Origin: Roseovarius sp. SCSIO 43702
Lineage (GTDB): Bacteria; Pseudomonadota; Alphaproteobacteria; Rhodobacterales; Rhodobacteraceae
Direction of reading: 5' to 3'
Assembly (NCBI RefSeq): GCF_019599045.1
Contig: NZ_CP080623.1
Span: 3,308,501 to 3,372,500, forward strand
DNA: 64,000 bases
Shown here: positions 46,430-54,948 of the stretch, piece by piece
How the letters are laid out: each line of letters opens with the position of its first letter
Numbering within the stretch: position 1 is the first letter of the stretch
Notes under the pieces: generated by a model
What the model was told of the DNA's origin: nothing
Databases searched by the model: none
What the model saw: only the letters and a program-made list of their open reading frames with translations
Position numbers and translations under genes: made by a program

Positions 46430-48153
46430 GACGCTTTCCGCGCGCCACCGGCGGGCGAGGCGCCCTCCCCCGCCGCGGCCCGCGCCGCGCGGCGGTCGGC
46501 CAGCTCCTCGAGCACCCGGTCGCGCGGCCCGAAGGCCCGCGCGAGGCCGTTCTCGAGCAGCAAGAGCAGGTCGCAGGCCTCGACGCTGGATGGCCGATGC
46601 CCCGTCAGGATGACCGCGCCACCCGCCTCGGCGAAGCGGCGCACCGCGGCCGTGACCCCGGCCTGCCCTGCGCTGTCGAGCCCGGCATCGGCCTCGTCGA
46701 GGACCAGAATGACCGGATCGCCATAGAGCGCCCGCGCCAGGCCGATCCGCTGAACCTCTCCGCCCGAAAGCGGCGCGCCGTCGCGCGCGAGCACCGTGTC
46801 GTAGCCCGCCGGCTGGTCGAGGATCATCTCGTGCGCCCCCGCCCATCGCGCGGCGGCGATCACGGCCTCCGGGTCCGGGTCGGGATCGAGCCGCGCGATA
46901 TTGGCGGCGATGGTCGCATCGAAAAGCTCGACCCGCTGCGGCAAGTATCCGACGAGACGCCCCAGCCGGTCCCCGGCATAGCGGTCGAGCGGCGCGCCAT
47001 CGAGGCGGATCTTGCCGGCGACCACGGGCCAGAGCCCGGTGAGACCCCGCGCCAGCGACGATTTCCCGGCGCCCGACGGGCCGATCACGCCCAGCACCTC
47101 GCCCGGCCGGACCGAGACGCTCAGCCCGCGCAGCGCCGCGCGCACGGCTCCGGGTGCTGCGATGCTGGCCTGCTGCACGTCAAGCCGCGCCGCCGGTCGC
47201 GTCAGCGCGAGCGTCGCGCCTTCGGGCGGCGTGTCGCCCAGTGCCTGCGCGAGTCCGCGCCAGCCGCGCCGCGCCTGGTCAAGCGCGCTCCACTGGCCGA
47301 TCACCTGCTCGACCGGGCCAAGCGCCCGCCCCAGGAGGATCGAGCCCGCGATCATCGCGCCGGGTCCAAGCTCCCCGCCGAGAACGAGAAGCGCGCCGAG
47401 ACCCAGCATCGCCGATTGCAGGAAAAGGCGGATCGCCCGCGTGAGCGACCCGAAGCCCGCGCCGAGGTCGGCCACCCCGACTTGCCCCCGCAACGCCGCG
47501 TCCGCCGCGTCCCGCCACCTGCGCCGCGCGCCTTCACGCATGCCCAGGCCGCGCACCGTGTCCCCCGCCTCGCTCAGGCGGTCGGCGGCCAGGTCCGCAC
47601 GGCGCTGCGCGGCCATGGCGTCGGCGGCCGGCCCGCGCAGGGCAAGCTGGTGAAGCGCCGACACGGCCACGAGCGTCATGCCCCCGGCAATCGCCAGGAT
47701 CCCCAGCCACGGATGGAAGATCCATATCCCCAGCAGGAAGACCGGCACCCAGGGCAGGTCGAACAGCGCCAGCATGACCGGCGAGACGATCACCCGCTGC
47801 ACCGCCTCCAGATTGCGGACCGGGGCGGTCCCGCGCGGGCCCAGCATCGCGTCGAAGAGCCGGTCGCGAAGGGCGTCGTGGAACCGCGCGCCGATCCGCG
47901 CCATGATCCGCCCGCGCGACCAGTCGAGCAGCGCCATCATCGCGAAAAGGAACGCGGCCAGCATGGTGAGCGACAGAAGCGTCGCCTCCGACCCGCTCGA
48001 CAACACCCGGTCATAGACCTGGAGCATGTAAAGCGGCCCGGTGAGCATCAGGAGGCTCGACACGAGGCTCAGAAGGCCCGTGAACCACAACAGCCCCCGG
48101 CTCTGCCTGCGCAGGGCCGCCAGTTCGCGCCCGCCCTCATGCGGCCGGCTCAT
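46426..48153 (-). CDS. type I secretion ABC exporter (PrtD-type permease/ATPase)
   Basis: A 575-residue fused permease-ATPase of a type I secretion system. Six hydrophobic segments fill residues 1-320, including GPLYMLQVYDRVLSSGSEATL, a hallmark of the PrtD group. The ATPase has Walker A GPSGAGKSS near residue 360 and signature LSGGEVQRIGLARAL. Walker B is ILVLDEADAGLD, where the common DEP is DEA. It lacks the C39-like peptidase of bacteriocin exporters. The start at 48153 is preferred over an in-frame ATG at 48198. No RTX-type substrate gene is adjacent. Confidence 0.93.
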   Translation of the reverse strand: MSRPHEGGRELAALRRQSRGLLWFTGLLSLVSSLLMLTGPLYMLQVYDRVLSSGSEATLLSLTMLAAFLFAMMALLDWSRGRIMARIGARFHDALRDRLFDAMLGPRGTAPVRNLEAVQRVIVSPVMLALFDLPWVPVFLLGIWIFHPWLGILAIAGGMTLVAVSALHQLALRGPAADAMAAQRRADLAADRLSEAGDTVRGLGMREGARRRWRDAADAALRGQVGVADLGAGFGSLTRAIRLFLQSAMLGLGALLVLGGELGPGAMIAGSILLGRALGPVEQVIGQWSALDQARRGWRGLAQALGDTPPEGATLALTRPAARLDVQQASIAAPGAVRAALRGLSVSVRPGEVLGVIGPSGAGKSSLARGLTGLWPVVAGKIRLDGAPLDRYAGDRLGRLVGYLPQRVELFDATIAANIARLDPDPDPEAVIAAARWAGAHEMILDQPAGYDTVLARDGAPLSGGEVQRIGLARALYGDPVILVLDEADAGLDSAGQAGVTAAVRRFAEAGGAVILTGHRPSSVEACDLLLLLENGLARAFGPRDRVLEELADRRAARAAAGEGASPAGGARKAS

Positions 48154-48303
48154 GAAACCATCCCGCGCGGCCCCGCATGGACACGCTTTTTTTGCCACGG
48201 GACGGGCGCAACGATCACCAACACTGTCACCTCGGGCCGGATTGCTTTACCTATTCACGGAGATTTATTCGATTCGGGTTTCGATCTTGTGAAGCTGCTC
48301 AGC

Positions 48304-49107
48304 ATGATTCCGACCGCCGGACCTCTTGTCCGCGCCGCGCTCCTGGGCGCGGTTCTCGTCACCGCCGCCTGCGCCAAGCCGGATCCCGCCATCACGCGCG
48401 GCACCCCCTACGATCCGTGGGAGGAAAGCAACCGCAAGAACCATGCCTTCAACAAGGCGCTCGACCGCAATGTCCTGCGCCCGGCCGCGCGCGGCTATTC
48501 CGCCTTCATGGCCGATGACGTGGAAACCGCGATCAGCCGCTTTTCCGAGAACCTGTCGCTGCCGCGCTCGATCGTGAACAACATCCTTCAGGGCAACGGG
48601 CTTGGCGCCACGACCGACACCTATCGCTTCGTCGTCAACACGACGCTGGGGCTCGGCGGGTTCTTCGACCCCGCCACCGAACTCGAGATGCCCGCGAATA
48701 CCGACGCCGATTTCGGCCAGACGCTCTACACCTGGGGCGTGAACGAAGGGCCTTACGTCGAGCGGCCCTTCTTCGGCCCCGCGACACGCCGCGCCGCGAT
48801 CGGAACCGTGGTCGATCTCTTCACCGACCCGATCAACTACGTGGTGCCGACGCCCGAGCGCTATTACGGCACCGCCGCCTCGGTCTCGTCGGGGCTCACC
48901 TCACGCGGAAGGTTCTCGGACACGATCGATTCGATCCTCTACGAGAGCGCCGACAGCTACGCGGCGACGCGCTCGATCTATTTGCAGAATCGCCGGTTCA
49001 AGCTGGGCATGGGCCGTGACGATCCCTATCTCGATCCCTATGACACCACCCCCGGCGCGTCCTCCTCGGGCGCCGATTCAGTTTACGAGGATCCTTATGA
49101 CCAATGA
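48304..49107 (+). CDS. mlaA: MlaA-family phospholipid-binding lipoprotein (VacJ)
   Basis: A 267-residue outer-membrane lipoprotein of the Mla retrograde phospholipid pathway. The lipobox is LVTAAC with Cys23. DPWEESNRKNHAFNKALDRNVLRPAARGY, SLPRSIVNNILQGN, and DFGQTLYTWGVNEGPYVERPFFGPATRR are diagnostic. The GTG at 48289 is an alternative start. The C-terminus is Asp/Ser-rich. It overlaps the MlaC gene by 11 bases. The inner-membrane MlaFED genes are not nearby. Confidence 0.95.
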   Translation: MIPTAGPLVRAALLGAVLVTAACAKPDPAITRGTPYDPWEESNRKNHAFNKALDRNVLRPAARGYSAFMADDVETAISRFSENLSLPRSIVNNILQGNGLGATTDTYRFVVNTTLGLGGFFDPATELEMPANTDADFGQTLYTWGVNEGPYVERPFFGPATRRAAIGTVVDLFTDPINYVVPTPERYYGTAASVSSGLTSRGRFSDTIDSILYESADSYAATRSIYLQNRRFKLGMGRDDPYLDPYDTTPGASSSGADSVYEDPYDQ

Positions 49108-49702
49108 ATTTTCCCGCCGTAGCCTGCTTGCCACCGGCACCGCCGCGCTGGGCGCGGTCGCGCTCGGCACGCCCGTCCTCGCCCTGACCGAGGGCGAGGC
49201 ACGCGCGCTGATCGACAGGGTCGTGGCCGACATCAACCGCGTCATCGCTTCGGGCAAGTCGCTGGGCGCCATGATCGGCGATTTCGAGCGTATCTTCCGC
49301 ACCTATGCCGACGTGAACATCATCGCCCAATCCACGCTCGGCGCCGATGCGCGCCGCGCCACCCCGGCACAGCTTCGCGCCTATACCGACGCGTTCCGCG
49401 GCTACATCGCCCGCAAGTACGGCAAGCGGTTCCGCGAGTTCCAGGGCGGGCAGATCATCGTCAAGTCGGTGCGCAGCGTGAAATCCTGGCAGGAGGTCAT
49501 CGCCACCGTGAACCTGCGCGGCCAAAGCCCGTTCGAAGTGCGCTTTCTCGTCTCCGACAGGTCGGGCCGCGACCTCTTCTTCGACATGGTGATCGAGGGG
49601 ATCAGCCTGCGCCTCACCGAACGTCAGGAGATCGGGGCCATGCTCGACCGGCGAAACGGCAATATCGACGCGCTCATCTCCGACCTGCAACGCGCGGGCT
49701 GA
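49097..49702 (+). CDS. mlaC: MlaC-family periplasmic phospholipid carrier
   Basis: A 201-residue protein of the Ttg2D/MlaC family that shuttles phospholipids between MlaA and the inner membrane. The N-terminus NEFSRRSLLATGTAALGAVALG has a twin-arginine (Tat-like) signal, unusual for a family normally exported by Sec. The mature domain has DFERIFRTYADVNIIAQSTLG, RATPAQLRAYTDAFRGYIARKYGKRF and FFDMVIEGISLRLTERQEIGAML. The ATG lies inside the end of mlaA (11-base overlap), so translation is coupled. Confidence 0.94.
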   Translation: MTNEFSRRSLLATGTAALGAVALGTPVLALTEGEARALIDRVVADINRVIASGKSLGAMIGDFERIFRTYADVNIIAQSTLGADARRATPAQLRAYTDAFRGYIARKYGKRFREFQGGQIIVKSVRSVKSWQEVIATVNLRGQSPFEVRFLVSDRSGRDLFFDMVIEGISLRLTERQEIGAMLDRRNGNIDALISDLQRAG

Positions 49703-49723
49703 GCGCGTCACCCGGCGGAACGT

Positions 49724-50533
49724 CTACCGCCATTCCGCCGGATCGAGCCTCAGCAGCCTCGCGAATTGACGGTAAAGCGCGGGTTCCGCGCGCCGCATCT
49801 CGTCCGCGCGCTCGAAGAACGCCTCGAGCGCCACGGCAAAGAACTCCTCGGGGCCCTCCGCCCCGTAGGGATCGAAAAGGCCCGCGTGTCCCCGCTCGAC
49901 ACGGGCGAGATGCGCGTCATAGGCCGTGTCGAACGCCTCGGCCCACGCATCCGCCTCGGCCCGATCCGCCACCGGCGGCAGGCCATCGGTATCGCCCGAC
50001 AATCCGTCGATCTGGTGGGCGAACTCGTGCAGGACGACGTTGTGCCCGTCGGTATCGTCCGCGCCGCTCTCCTCCACGTGCTGCCACGACAGCACCACCT
50101 GCCCCCGCGACCAGCTTTCGCCGATCCGCGTGGTTTCGTGCTCGGTCACGACGAACCCGTCATGCTCGGCCTGCCGCGAGCGGAAGGCGCCCGGATAGAT
50201 CAGGATCACGGCCAGGTCGTCATACCAGAAATCGCTGTTCGCCACGATGAGACAGGCCTGCGCGGCGATGGAGAGGCGCATCTCCGGTGTGACCTCGAGC
50301 CCGTCGCAGCCGACGAAATCCACCTGGTCCAGGAAAAGGTTGATCCGCCCCTCGAACCCCGCGCGCAGCGCCTCGGGCAACCGCCGCGAAAGCGGCACTT
50401 CGCGCGCCACGATCGCGCGGGCCTCGGGGTCGAGCCCCTCGCGGAACCGCGCCGTGCGCTGGCGCCGTCGCCACACCTGCCAAAGCGTCCAGAGCCCCGC
50501 GGCCACCGCCACGCATGCCAGGAAGCCCCACAC
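49724..50533 (-). CDS. mtfA: MtfA-type zinc peptidase family protein
   Basis: A 269-residue member of the M90 (MtfA) family. HEFAH (169-173) provides the zinc ligands and catalytic Glu, followed by QIDGLSGDTDGLPP and the distal EFFAVALEAFFERADEM. One N-terminal helix (about 3-19) precedes the domain, so it is probably membrane-attached on the cytoplasmic side. In Escherichia coli MtfA relieves the repressor Mlc. Whether this homologue has a similar partner is unknown. It starts with GTG sharing a base with the PBP stop. Confidence 0.92.
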   Translation of the reverse strand: MWGFLACVAVAAGLWTLWQVWRRRQRTARFREGLDPEARAIVAREVPLSRRLPEALRAGFEGRINLFLDQVDFVGCDGLEVTPEMRLSIAAQACLIVANSDFWYDDLAVILIYPGAFRSRQAEHDGFVVTEHETTRIGESWSRGQVVLSWQHVEESGADDTDGHNVVLHEFAHQIDGLSGDTDGLPPVADRAEADAWAEAFDTAYDAHLARVERGHAGLFDPYGAEGPEEFFAVALEAFFERADEMRRAEPALYRQFARLLRLDPAEWR

Positions 50534-52695
50534 TAACGATCGACGCCCAGAAGCTGGCGCAGGATGTTCTCGATCGGGCGGGCGCGGTTCTGCTCGCGGC
50601 GCGGGACCTGCTGCACCCGCGGCTGGGGCTGCGGCTCGGGCTGGGGCGGAACGATGTCACGCGCCATGGGCAGGGGCCGAACCTCCATCCCCTCGTGCAC
50701 GCGCACCATCGTCTCGCGCCAGATATCCGCCGGAAGGCCGCCGCCGGTCACGCCCTTGAGCGGCGTGTTGTCGTCATAGCCCATCCACACCCCTGCGACG
50801 TAATCGGCCGTGAAGCCCAGGAACCACGCATCCCGCGCGGCCTGGGTGGTGCCGGTCTTGCCCGCCGCCTCGCGGTCCGGCAGCTTCGCGCGCGTGCCCG
50901 TGCCGCTGGTCACGACCTTGTTCATCATGAAGATGAGCTCGCGCGCGGCCTCCTCGTTGATCACTCGCTCGCCGATGCCGCCGCCCGTCCCCATCAGCGG
51001 CTCGTCCTCCCCCAGAAGGCGCAGCTCGATCAGGCCGTAAGGCTCCACCGACGACCCGCCGTTGAGGATGCCCGCATAGGCGCCCGTCATCTCCAGAAGC
51101 GTGCTTTCCGACGCGCCCAGCGCCAGCGCCGGTCCATCGGCCAGGTCGCTCTCGATCCCGAAATCGCTCGCCACCTTGCGCACCCGTTCGCGGCCCACGC
51201 TCTCGCTCACCTTGACGGCGGGGATGTTGTAGGATCGCGCCAGCGCCTCGGTCAGCGTCACGCGCCCGTGGAACCTGCGGCTGTAATTCGACGGGCACCA
51301 CTGCCCCGATCCGGGGATGTCGAGGCAATAGCGCTCATCCACCACCGTGTCGAACGGGCCGTGCCCCAGTTCGAGCGCCGTGGCATAGACGAAGGGCTTG
51401 AAGGCCGATCCGGTCTGGCGGTTGGCCTGCGTCGCGCGGTTGAAGGCGCCCGTGACCTTGGTTTCGCGCCCGCCCACCATGGCGCGCACGGCGCCGTCGG
51501 CGCTCATCACGACGATCGCGGCCTGCGCCTTCGATCCCTCGCTCACCTTGTTCTCGAAGATGTATTCCATCGCCGCCTCGGCCGCGCGCTGGATGCGCTG
51601 GTCGAGCGTGGTGCGGATGATCACGTCCTCGGTCGTGTCGCGGGTGAAGAACTCGGGACCCGAATCCATGATCCAGTCCGCGAAATATCCGCCCGCCTGC
51701 GCCTCTGCCGCCTCCGACAGGGTCGCGGGCTCGGCCCGCGCGATGGCCATCTCCTCCGAGGTGAGATACCCCTGCTCGTTCATGAGCTTGAGGACCGTCG
51801 CCGCCCGCGCCTGCGAGCGCTCGAGGTTGGTCGTCGGCGAAAGCCGCGTGGGCGCGGTCAGAAGCCCGGCCAGCATCGCGCCCTCGGCGGCGTTCACGGC
51901 ACTCGCCGACTTGCCGAAATAGCGCTGCGCGGCGGCCTCGGCGCCATAGGCGCCACCACCGAAATAGGCGCGGTTCATGTAGATCGACAGGATCTCGTCC
52001 TTGGAATACTTGACCTCCATCGCGAGCGAGAAGATCGCCTCCTTGACCTTGCGCCACATCGTCGTGCGGCGGCAGTCCTGCACGTAATCCCGTTCGCTCT
52101 TCCAGACCTCCTTGTCATACTCGACACCAAGGCACAGCAGCTTGGCCGTCTGCTGCGTGATCGTGGACCCGCCATGTCCGCTGAACGGTCCGCGGCCCTC
52201 GCTCAGGTTGATGCGCACCGCGCCGGCCACGCCGCGCGGGCTGATCCCGAAATGGCGATAGAAGCGCTTGTCCTCGGTTGCCACCACCGCGTTGCGCAGG
52301 TGACGCGATACCGTGTCGGTCGTGACCACGCCGCCGAACTGGTCGCCGCGCCAGGCGAAGACGTCGCCGTTACGATCCAGAAGCGTGACCGATCCCCGCG
52401 ACCGCCCGTCGAGAAGGACATTCACCTCGGGCAGCGTGGTGTAGACATATCCCACCGCGATCGCGACGATCAGCGCGACGATCGCCGTCAGACGCCAGGT
52501 GATCCCCCAGACCAGGCGCAGCACCCAACGCACGAGCCCCGAGAGCAATCCCACGATCCCGCCGCGGCGCGGTTTCGCCGTGCGCCGCGCCTTGCGCGCG
52601 GGCGCCTTCGCCCGTTTCGGCGCGGGTTTCTTCTTGGTGGGGCGCGTGCGCCTATCCGCCACCAGTCTCGGCTTCTTGCCGCCTCTGTCGCTCAT
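50533..52695 (-). CDS. penicillin-binding protein 1A (class A, transglycosylase/transpeptidase)
   Basis: A 720-residue bifunctional peptidoglycan synthase. It opens with a very basic, Lys/Arg/Pro-rich cytoplasmic tail (about 1-45) and one helix (69-86). The GT51 glycosyltransferase has the catalytic Glu141 in ATEDKRFYRHFG and GHGGSTITQQTAKLL. The transpeptidase has the serine motif SAFKPF (about residue 430), SYNIP and GKTGTT. The start at 52695 precedes the basic tail; an in-frame ATG at 52794 is unlikely. It is divergent from amtB. Confidence 0.94.
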   Translation of the reverse strand: MSDRGGKKPRLVADRRTRPTKKKPAPKRAKAPARKARRTAKPRRGGIVGLLSGLVRWVLRLVWGITWRLTAIVALIVAIAVGYVYTTLPEVNVLLDGRSRGSVTLLDRNGDVFAWRGDQFGGVVTTDTVSRHLRNAVVATEDKRFYRHFGISPRGVAGAVRINLSEGRGPFSGHGGSTITQQTAKLLCLGVEYDKEVWKSERDYVQDCRRTTMWRKVKEAIFSLAMEVKYSKDEILSIYMNRAYFGGGAYGAEAAAQRYFGKSASAVNAAEGAMLAGLLTAPTRLSPTTNLERSQARAATVLKLMNEQGYLTSEEMAIARAEPATLSEAAEAQAGGYFADWIMDSGPEFFTRDTTEDVIIRTTLDQRIQRAAEAAMEYIFENKVSEGSKAQAAIVVMSADGAVRAMVGGRETKVTGAFNRATQANRQTGSAFKPFVYATALELGHGPFDTVVDERYCLDIPGSGQWCPSNYSRRFHGRVTLTEALARSYNIPAVKVSESVGRERVRKVASDFGIESDLADGPALALGASESTLLEMTGAYAGILNGGSSVEPYGLIELRLLGEDEPLMGTGGGIGERVINEEAARELIFMMNKVVTSGTGTRAKLPDREAAGKTGTTQAARDAWFLGFTADYVAGVWMGYDDNTPLKGVTGGGLPADIWRETMVRVHEGMEVRPLPMARDIVPPQPEPQPQPRVQQVPRREQNRARPIENILRQLLGVDR

Positions 52696-52991
52696 GTCCG
52701 CTCTTCTGCTGCTGCCCCGAGCCTCTGGTTTTCGGCCACCATAAAGACTTTCGCGGCAAACGTGAAACGGAGACTTCACCCCCGGCACCGGCACGCCGCC
52801 CGGTCACAATCCCCGGCGCACACCCTGCCCAATTTCCGGGGCTTTCCCGCCGCGATGCACAAATTTCGGGCAAAGGGCGCCGGATCCCCGCCCGACCCTC
52901 ACGTCACGCTTCGCGCCAGCCGGCCTGCCCGCTTTTCTGCACGTGCAAAGAAACGCCCGCGCGTTGCGGGCCCGCAGCAAAGGGGACTTCC
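52696..52991. promoter_or_regulatory. mrcA-like/amtB divergent spacer with 10-bp palindrome
   Basis: A 296-bp spacer between two divergent genes. The perfect palindrome TGCACGTGCA lies at 52938-52947, flanked by TTTTC and AAGAAAC, about 45 bases before the amtB start. Its half-sites TGCAC/GTGCA recall NtrC sites, but the consensus spacer is missing. Further upstream an AT-richer stretch near 52730-52770 may hold the PBP promoter. No other feature was recognised. Confidence 0.4.
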
Positions 52992-54308
52992 GTGATCCGC
53001 TTCCGACCCATCCTGGTTCTCGCCATGACCTTTCCCTCCCTCGGCCTCGCGCAGGGCACCGACACCACACCGCCCGATACCGAGATCGGCTTCATCTTCA
53101 CCACCTTCATGTTTCTCGTCTCGGGCGTCCTCGTCTTCTTCATGGCGGCGGGCTTCGCCATGCTCGAGGCGGGGCTCGTGCGCGGCAAGAACGTGACGAT
53201 GCAACTGACCAAGAACATGGCGCTCTTCTCGCTTGCAGGACTCTTCTACTACCTCGTGGGCTACACGCTCATGTATCCCGGTGACACCTGGGCCATCCCC
53301 GGCCTCCTCGGCTCGCTCTCGCCCGCCCTGCTCGAGCCCGTGGGCCTCGCCGGCGCGGCGCCCGACCTCTCCTATGCCTCCGTGGGCTCGGACTTCTTCT
53401 TCCAGCTCATGTTCTGCGCCGCCACGGCGTCGATCGTCTCGGGCGCGCTAGCCGAGCGGATCAGGCTCTGGCCCTTCCTCGCCTTCGTCATCCTGCTCAC
53501 CGCCGTGATCTACCCGGTCCAGGCAAGCTGGAAATGGGGTGGCGGCTTTCTCGACGCGGCGGGGTTCCAGGATTTCGCGGGTTCCACCGTGGTTCATTCC
53601 GTCGGGGGCTGGGCGGCGCTCACCGGGGCGATCATCCTGGGACCGCGCCTGGGCAAGTACAAGAACGGCCGCGTCAACCCGATGCCCGGCTCGAACCTCG
53701 CGCTCGCCACGCTCGGCACCTTCATCCTCTGGCTCGGCTGGTTCGGCTTCAACGGCGGGTCACAGCTCTACATGGACACGGCAGCGCATGTGGCTGACAT
53801 CGGCCGCATCTTCGCCAACACCAACCTCGCCGCATCCGGTGGCGCTGTCGCGGCGCTCCTGCTCACCCAGGCGCTCTATGACAAGCCCGACCTCACCATG
53901 ATCCTCAACGGCGCGTTGGCCGGTCTCGTTTCGATCACCGCCGAGCCGCTTGCGCCCACGCTGGGCCAAGCCGCGCTCATCGGCGGGGTGGGCGGTGGCA
54001 TCGTGGTCCTCGCCGTGCCGCTGCTGGACCGACTGCGCATCGACGACGTGGTGGGCGCGATCCCGGTGCATCTCTGCGCGGGCATCTGGGGCACTCTTGC
54101 CGTGCCGCTCACCAATGACGACGCGGGCCTCCTGACGCAGCTCTACGGTGTCGCTGTCGTGGGCGGGTTCGTCTGCACCGTCTCCGCGCTCGCCTGGCTC
54201 GCGCTTCGGGCCACCATCGGCCTGCGCGTGGGGACGGAAGCCGAGGAACGCGGCCTCGACATGCACGAACTCGGGATGGAAGCCTACCCGGATTTCGTTC
54301 GCACCTGA
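52992..54308 (+). CDS. amtB: ammonium transporter AmtB
   Basis: A 438-residue ammonium channel with a signal peptide (about 1-20, MIRFRPILVLAMTFPSLGLA) and about 11 helices. Family motifs include FMAAGFAMLEAG, DFAGSTVVHSVGGWAAL, LGWFGFNGGS and the permeation His pair region GAIPVHLCAGIWGTLAV. It starts with GTG after AAAGGGG. A PII gene (glnK) normally precedes amtB; none is adjacent here. Regulation is therefore probably by an unlinked PII protein. A 10-bp palindrome lies upstream. Confidence 0.96.
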   Translation: MIRFRPILVLAMTFPSLGLAQGTDTTPPDTEIGFIFTTFMFLVSGVLVFFMAAGFAMLEAGLVRGKNVTMQLTKNMALFSLAGLFYYLVGYTLMYPGDTWAIPGLLGSLSPALLEPVGLAGAAPDLSYASVGSDFFFQLMFCAATASIVSGALAERIRLWPFLAFVILLTAVIYPVQASWKWGGGFLDAAGFQDFAGSTVVHSVGGWAALTGAIILGPRLGKYKNGRVNPMPGSNLALATLGTFILWLGWFGFNGGSQLYMDTAAHVADIGRIFANTNLAASGGAVAALLLTQALYDKPDLTMILNGALAGLVSITAEPLAPTLGQAALIGGVGGGIVVLAVPLLDRLRIDDVVGAIPVHLCAGIWGTLAVPLTNDDAGLLTQLYGVAVVGGFVCTVSALAWLALRATIGLRVGTEAEERGLDMHELGMEAYPDFVRT

Positions 54309-54364
54309 CCGCTGCGACCCGGCGCACCACCGCCGCCGGGTCGCTCCGACCGCGCGCCCTCTTA

Positions 54365-54451
54365 ACGATTGCGCCGAGTCACCCTCCACCGACGCGATAC
54401 CGACGTAACACCGACGTGGATACCGACGTGGGGTCCGGCCCGTTAACCTTT
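54365..54451 (+). repeat. 87-bp intergenic repeat element, copy B
   Basis: Homologous end to end with 16222-16308. It contains CCACCGACGCGATACCGAC, a diverged ACACCGAC unit, GGATACCGACGTGG and GGCCCGTTAACCTTT. In this copy the bases GCCCG-TTAACCTTT-CGGGC at the end can form a 5-bp hairpin, which copy A cannot. It lies between the convergent amtB and rhodanese genes and stops 7 bases before the rhodanese stop codon. Confidence 0.8.
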
Positions 54452-54458
54452 CGGGCGA

Positions 54459-54836
54459 TCAGCCGTTCACATCCTTCGGTGCCCCGGTGGACAGCTCGAT
54501 CGCCACATGCGGTTTCTCGGCCTTCTTCCACGCCGCGAATCCGCCCTCCATATGCGCGATCCTGTCGATCCCGGCCTCCAGCGCCTTGCGGGCCATCTTG
54601 CCCGAGCGCGTATCGCTGCCGCACATCAGCACGATCTGCTTAACCCCCTGATCCGGCAGGCCTTCGGGTTCGAAATCCGGCATCGGCATCAGCAGGGATC
54701 CCCGCACATGCTCCATCATGTATTCCTGGGGCGAGCGCACGTCGACAAGGACGATCCGTCCGTCGCGCCAGGCCTCGTGCACCTCGTCCACATCCCATGT
54801 CTCGAGGGTCTTGCCGTTCACATCTTCGGTCTTCAT
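54459..54836 (-). CDS. rhodanese-like domain protein
   Basis: A 125-residue single-domain rhodanese. [27 protein letters not shown] leads to the active-site loop Cys72-Gly-Ser-Asp-Thr-Arg77, matching CxxGxR-type loops. The C-terminal [15 protein letters not shown] is typical of single rhodanese proteins that move sulfur atoms. It has no signal peptide. It is divergent from mutL, with about 110 bases between starts. The sulfur donor and acceptor are unknown. Confidence 0.92.
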   Translation of the reverse strand: MKTEDVNGKTLETWDVDEVHEAWRDGRIVLVDVRSPQEYMMEHVRGSLLMPMPDFEPEGLPDQGVKQIVLMCGSDTRSGKMARKALEAGIDRIAHMEGGFAAWKKAEKPHVAIELSTGAPKDVNG

Positions 54837-54948
54837 CCTGAGCCTCTCATCGGTTAATGGTCACCCTTCCAACACGCCCCCCGGCGCCTGCGTTCCACCT
54901 TTCTATTCCAGTGGCCGAATCGCGCCATATCATGCTAGGTCTTGTGGT

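Noticed and set aside
46597..48303. in-frame plus-strand extension upstream of mlaA (over 560 codons)
   Set aside because: It covers the antisense of the type I secretion exporter. The mlaA lipoprotein signal fixes the true start near 48304.
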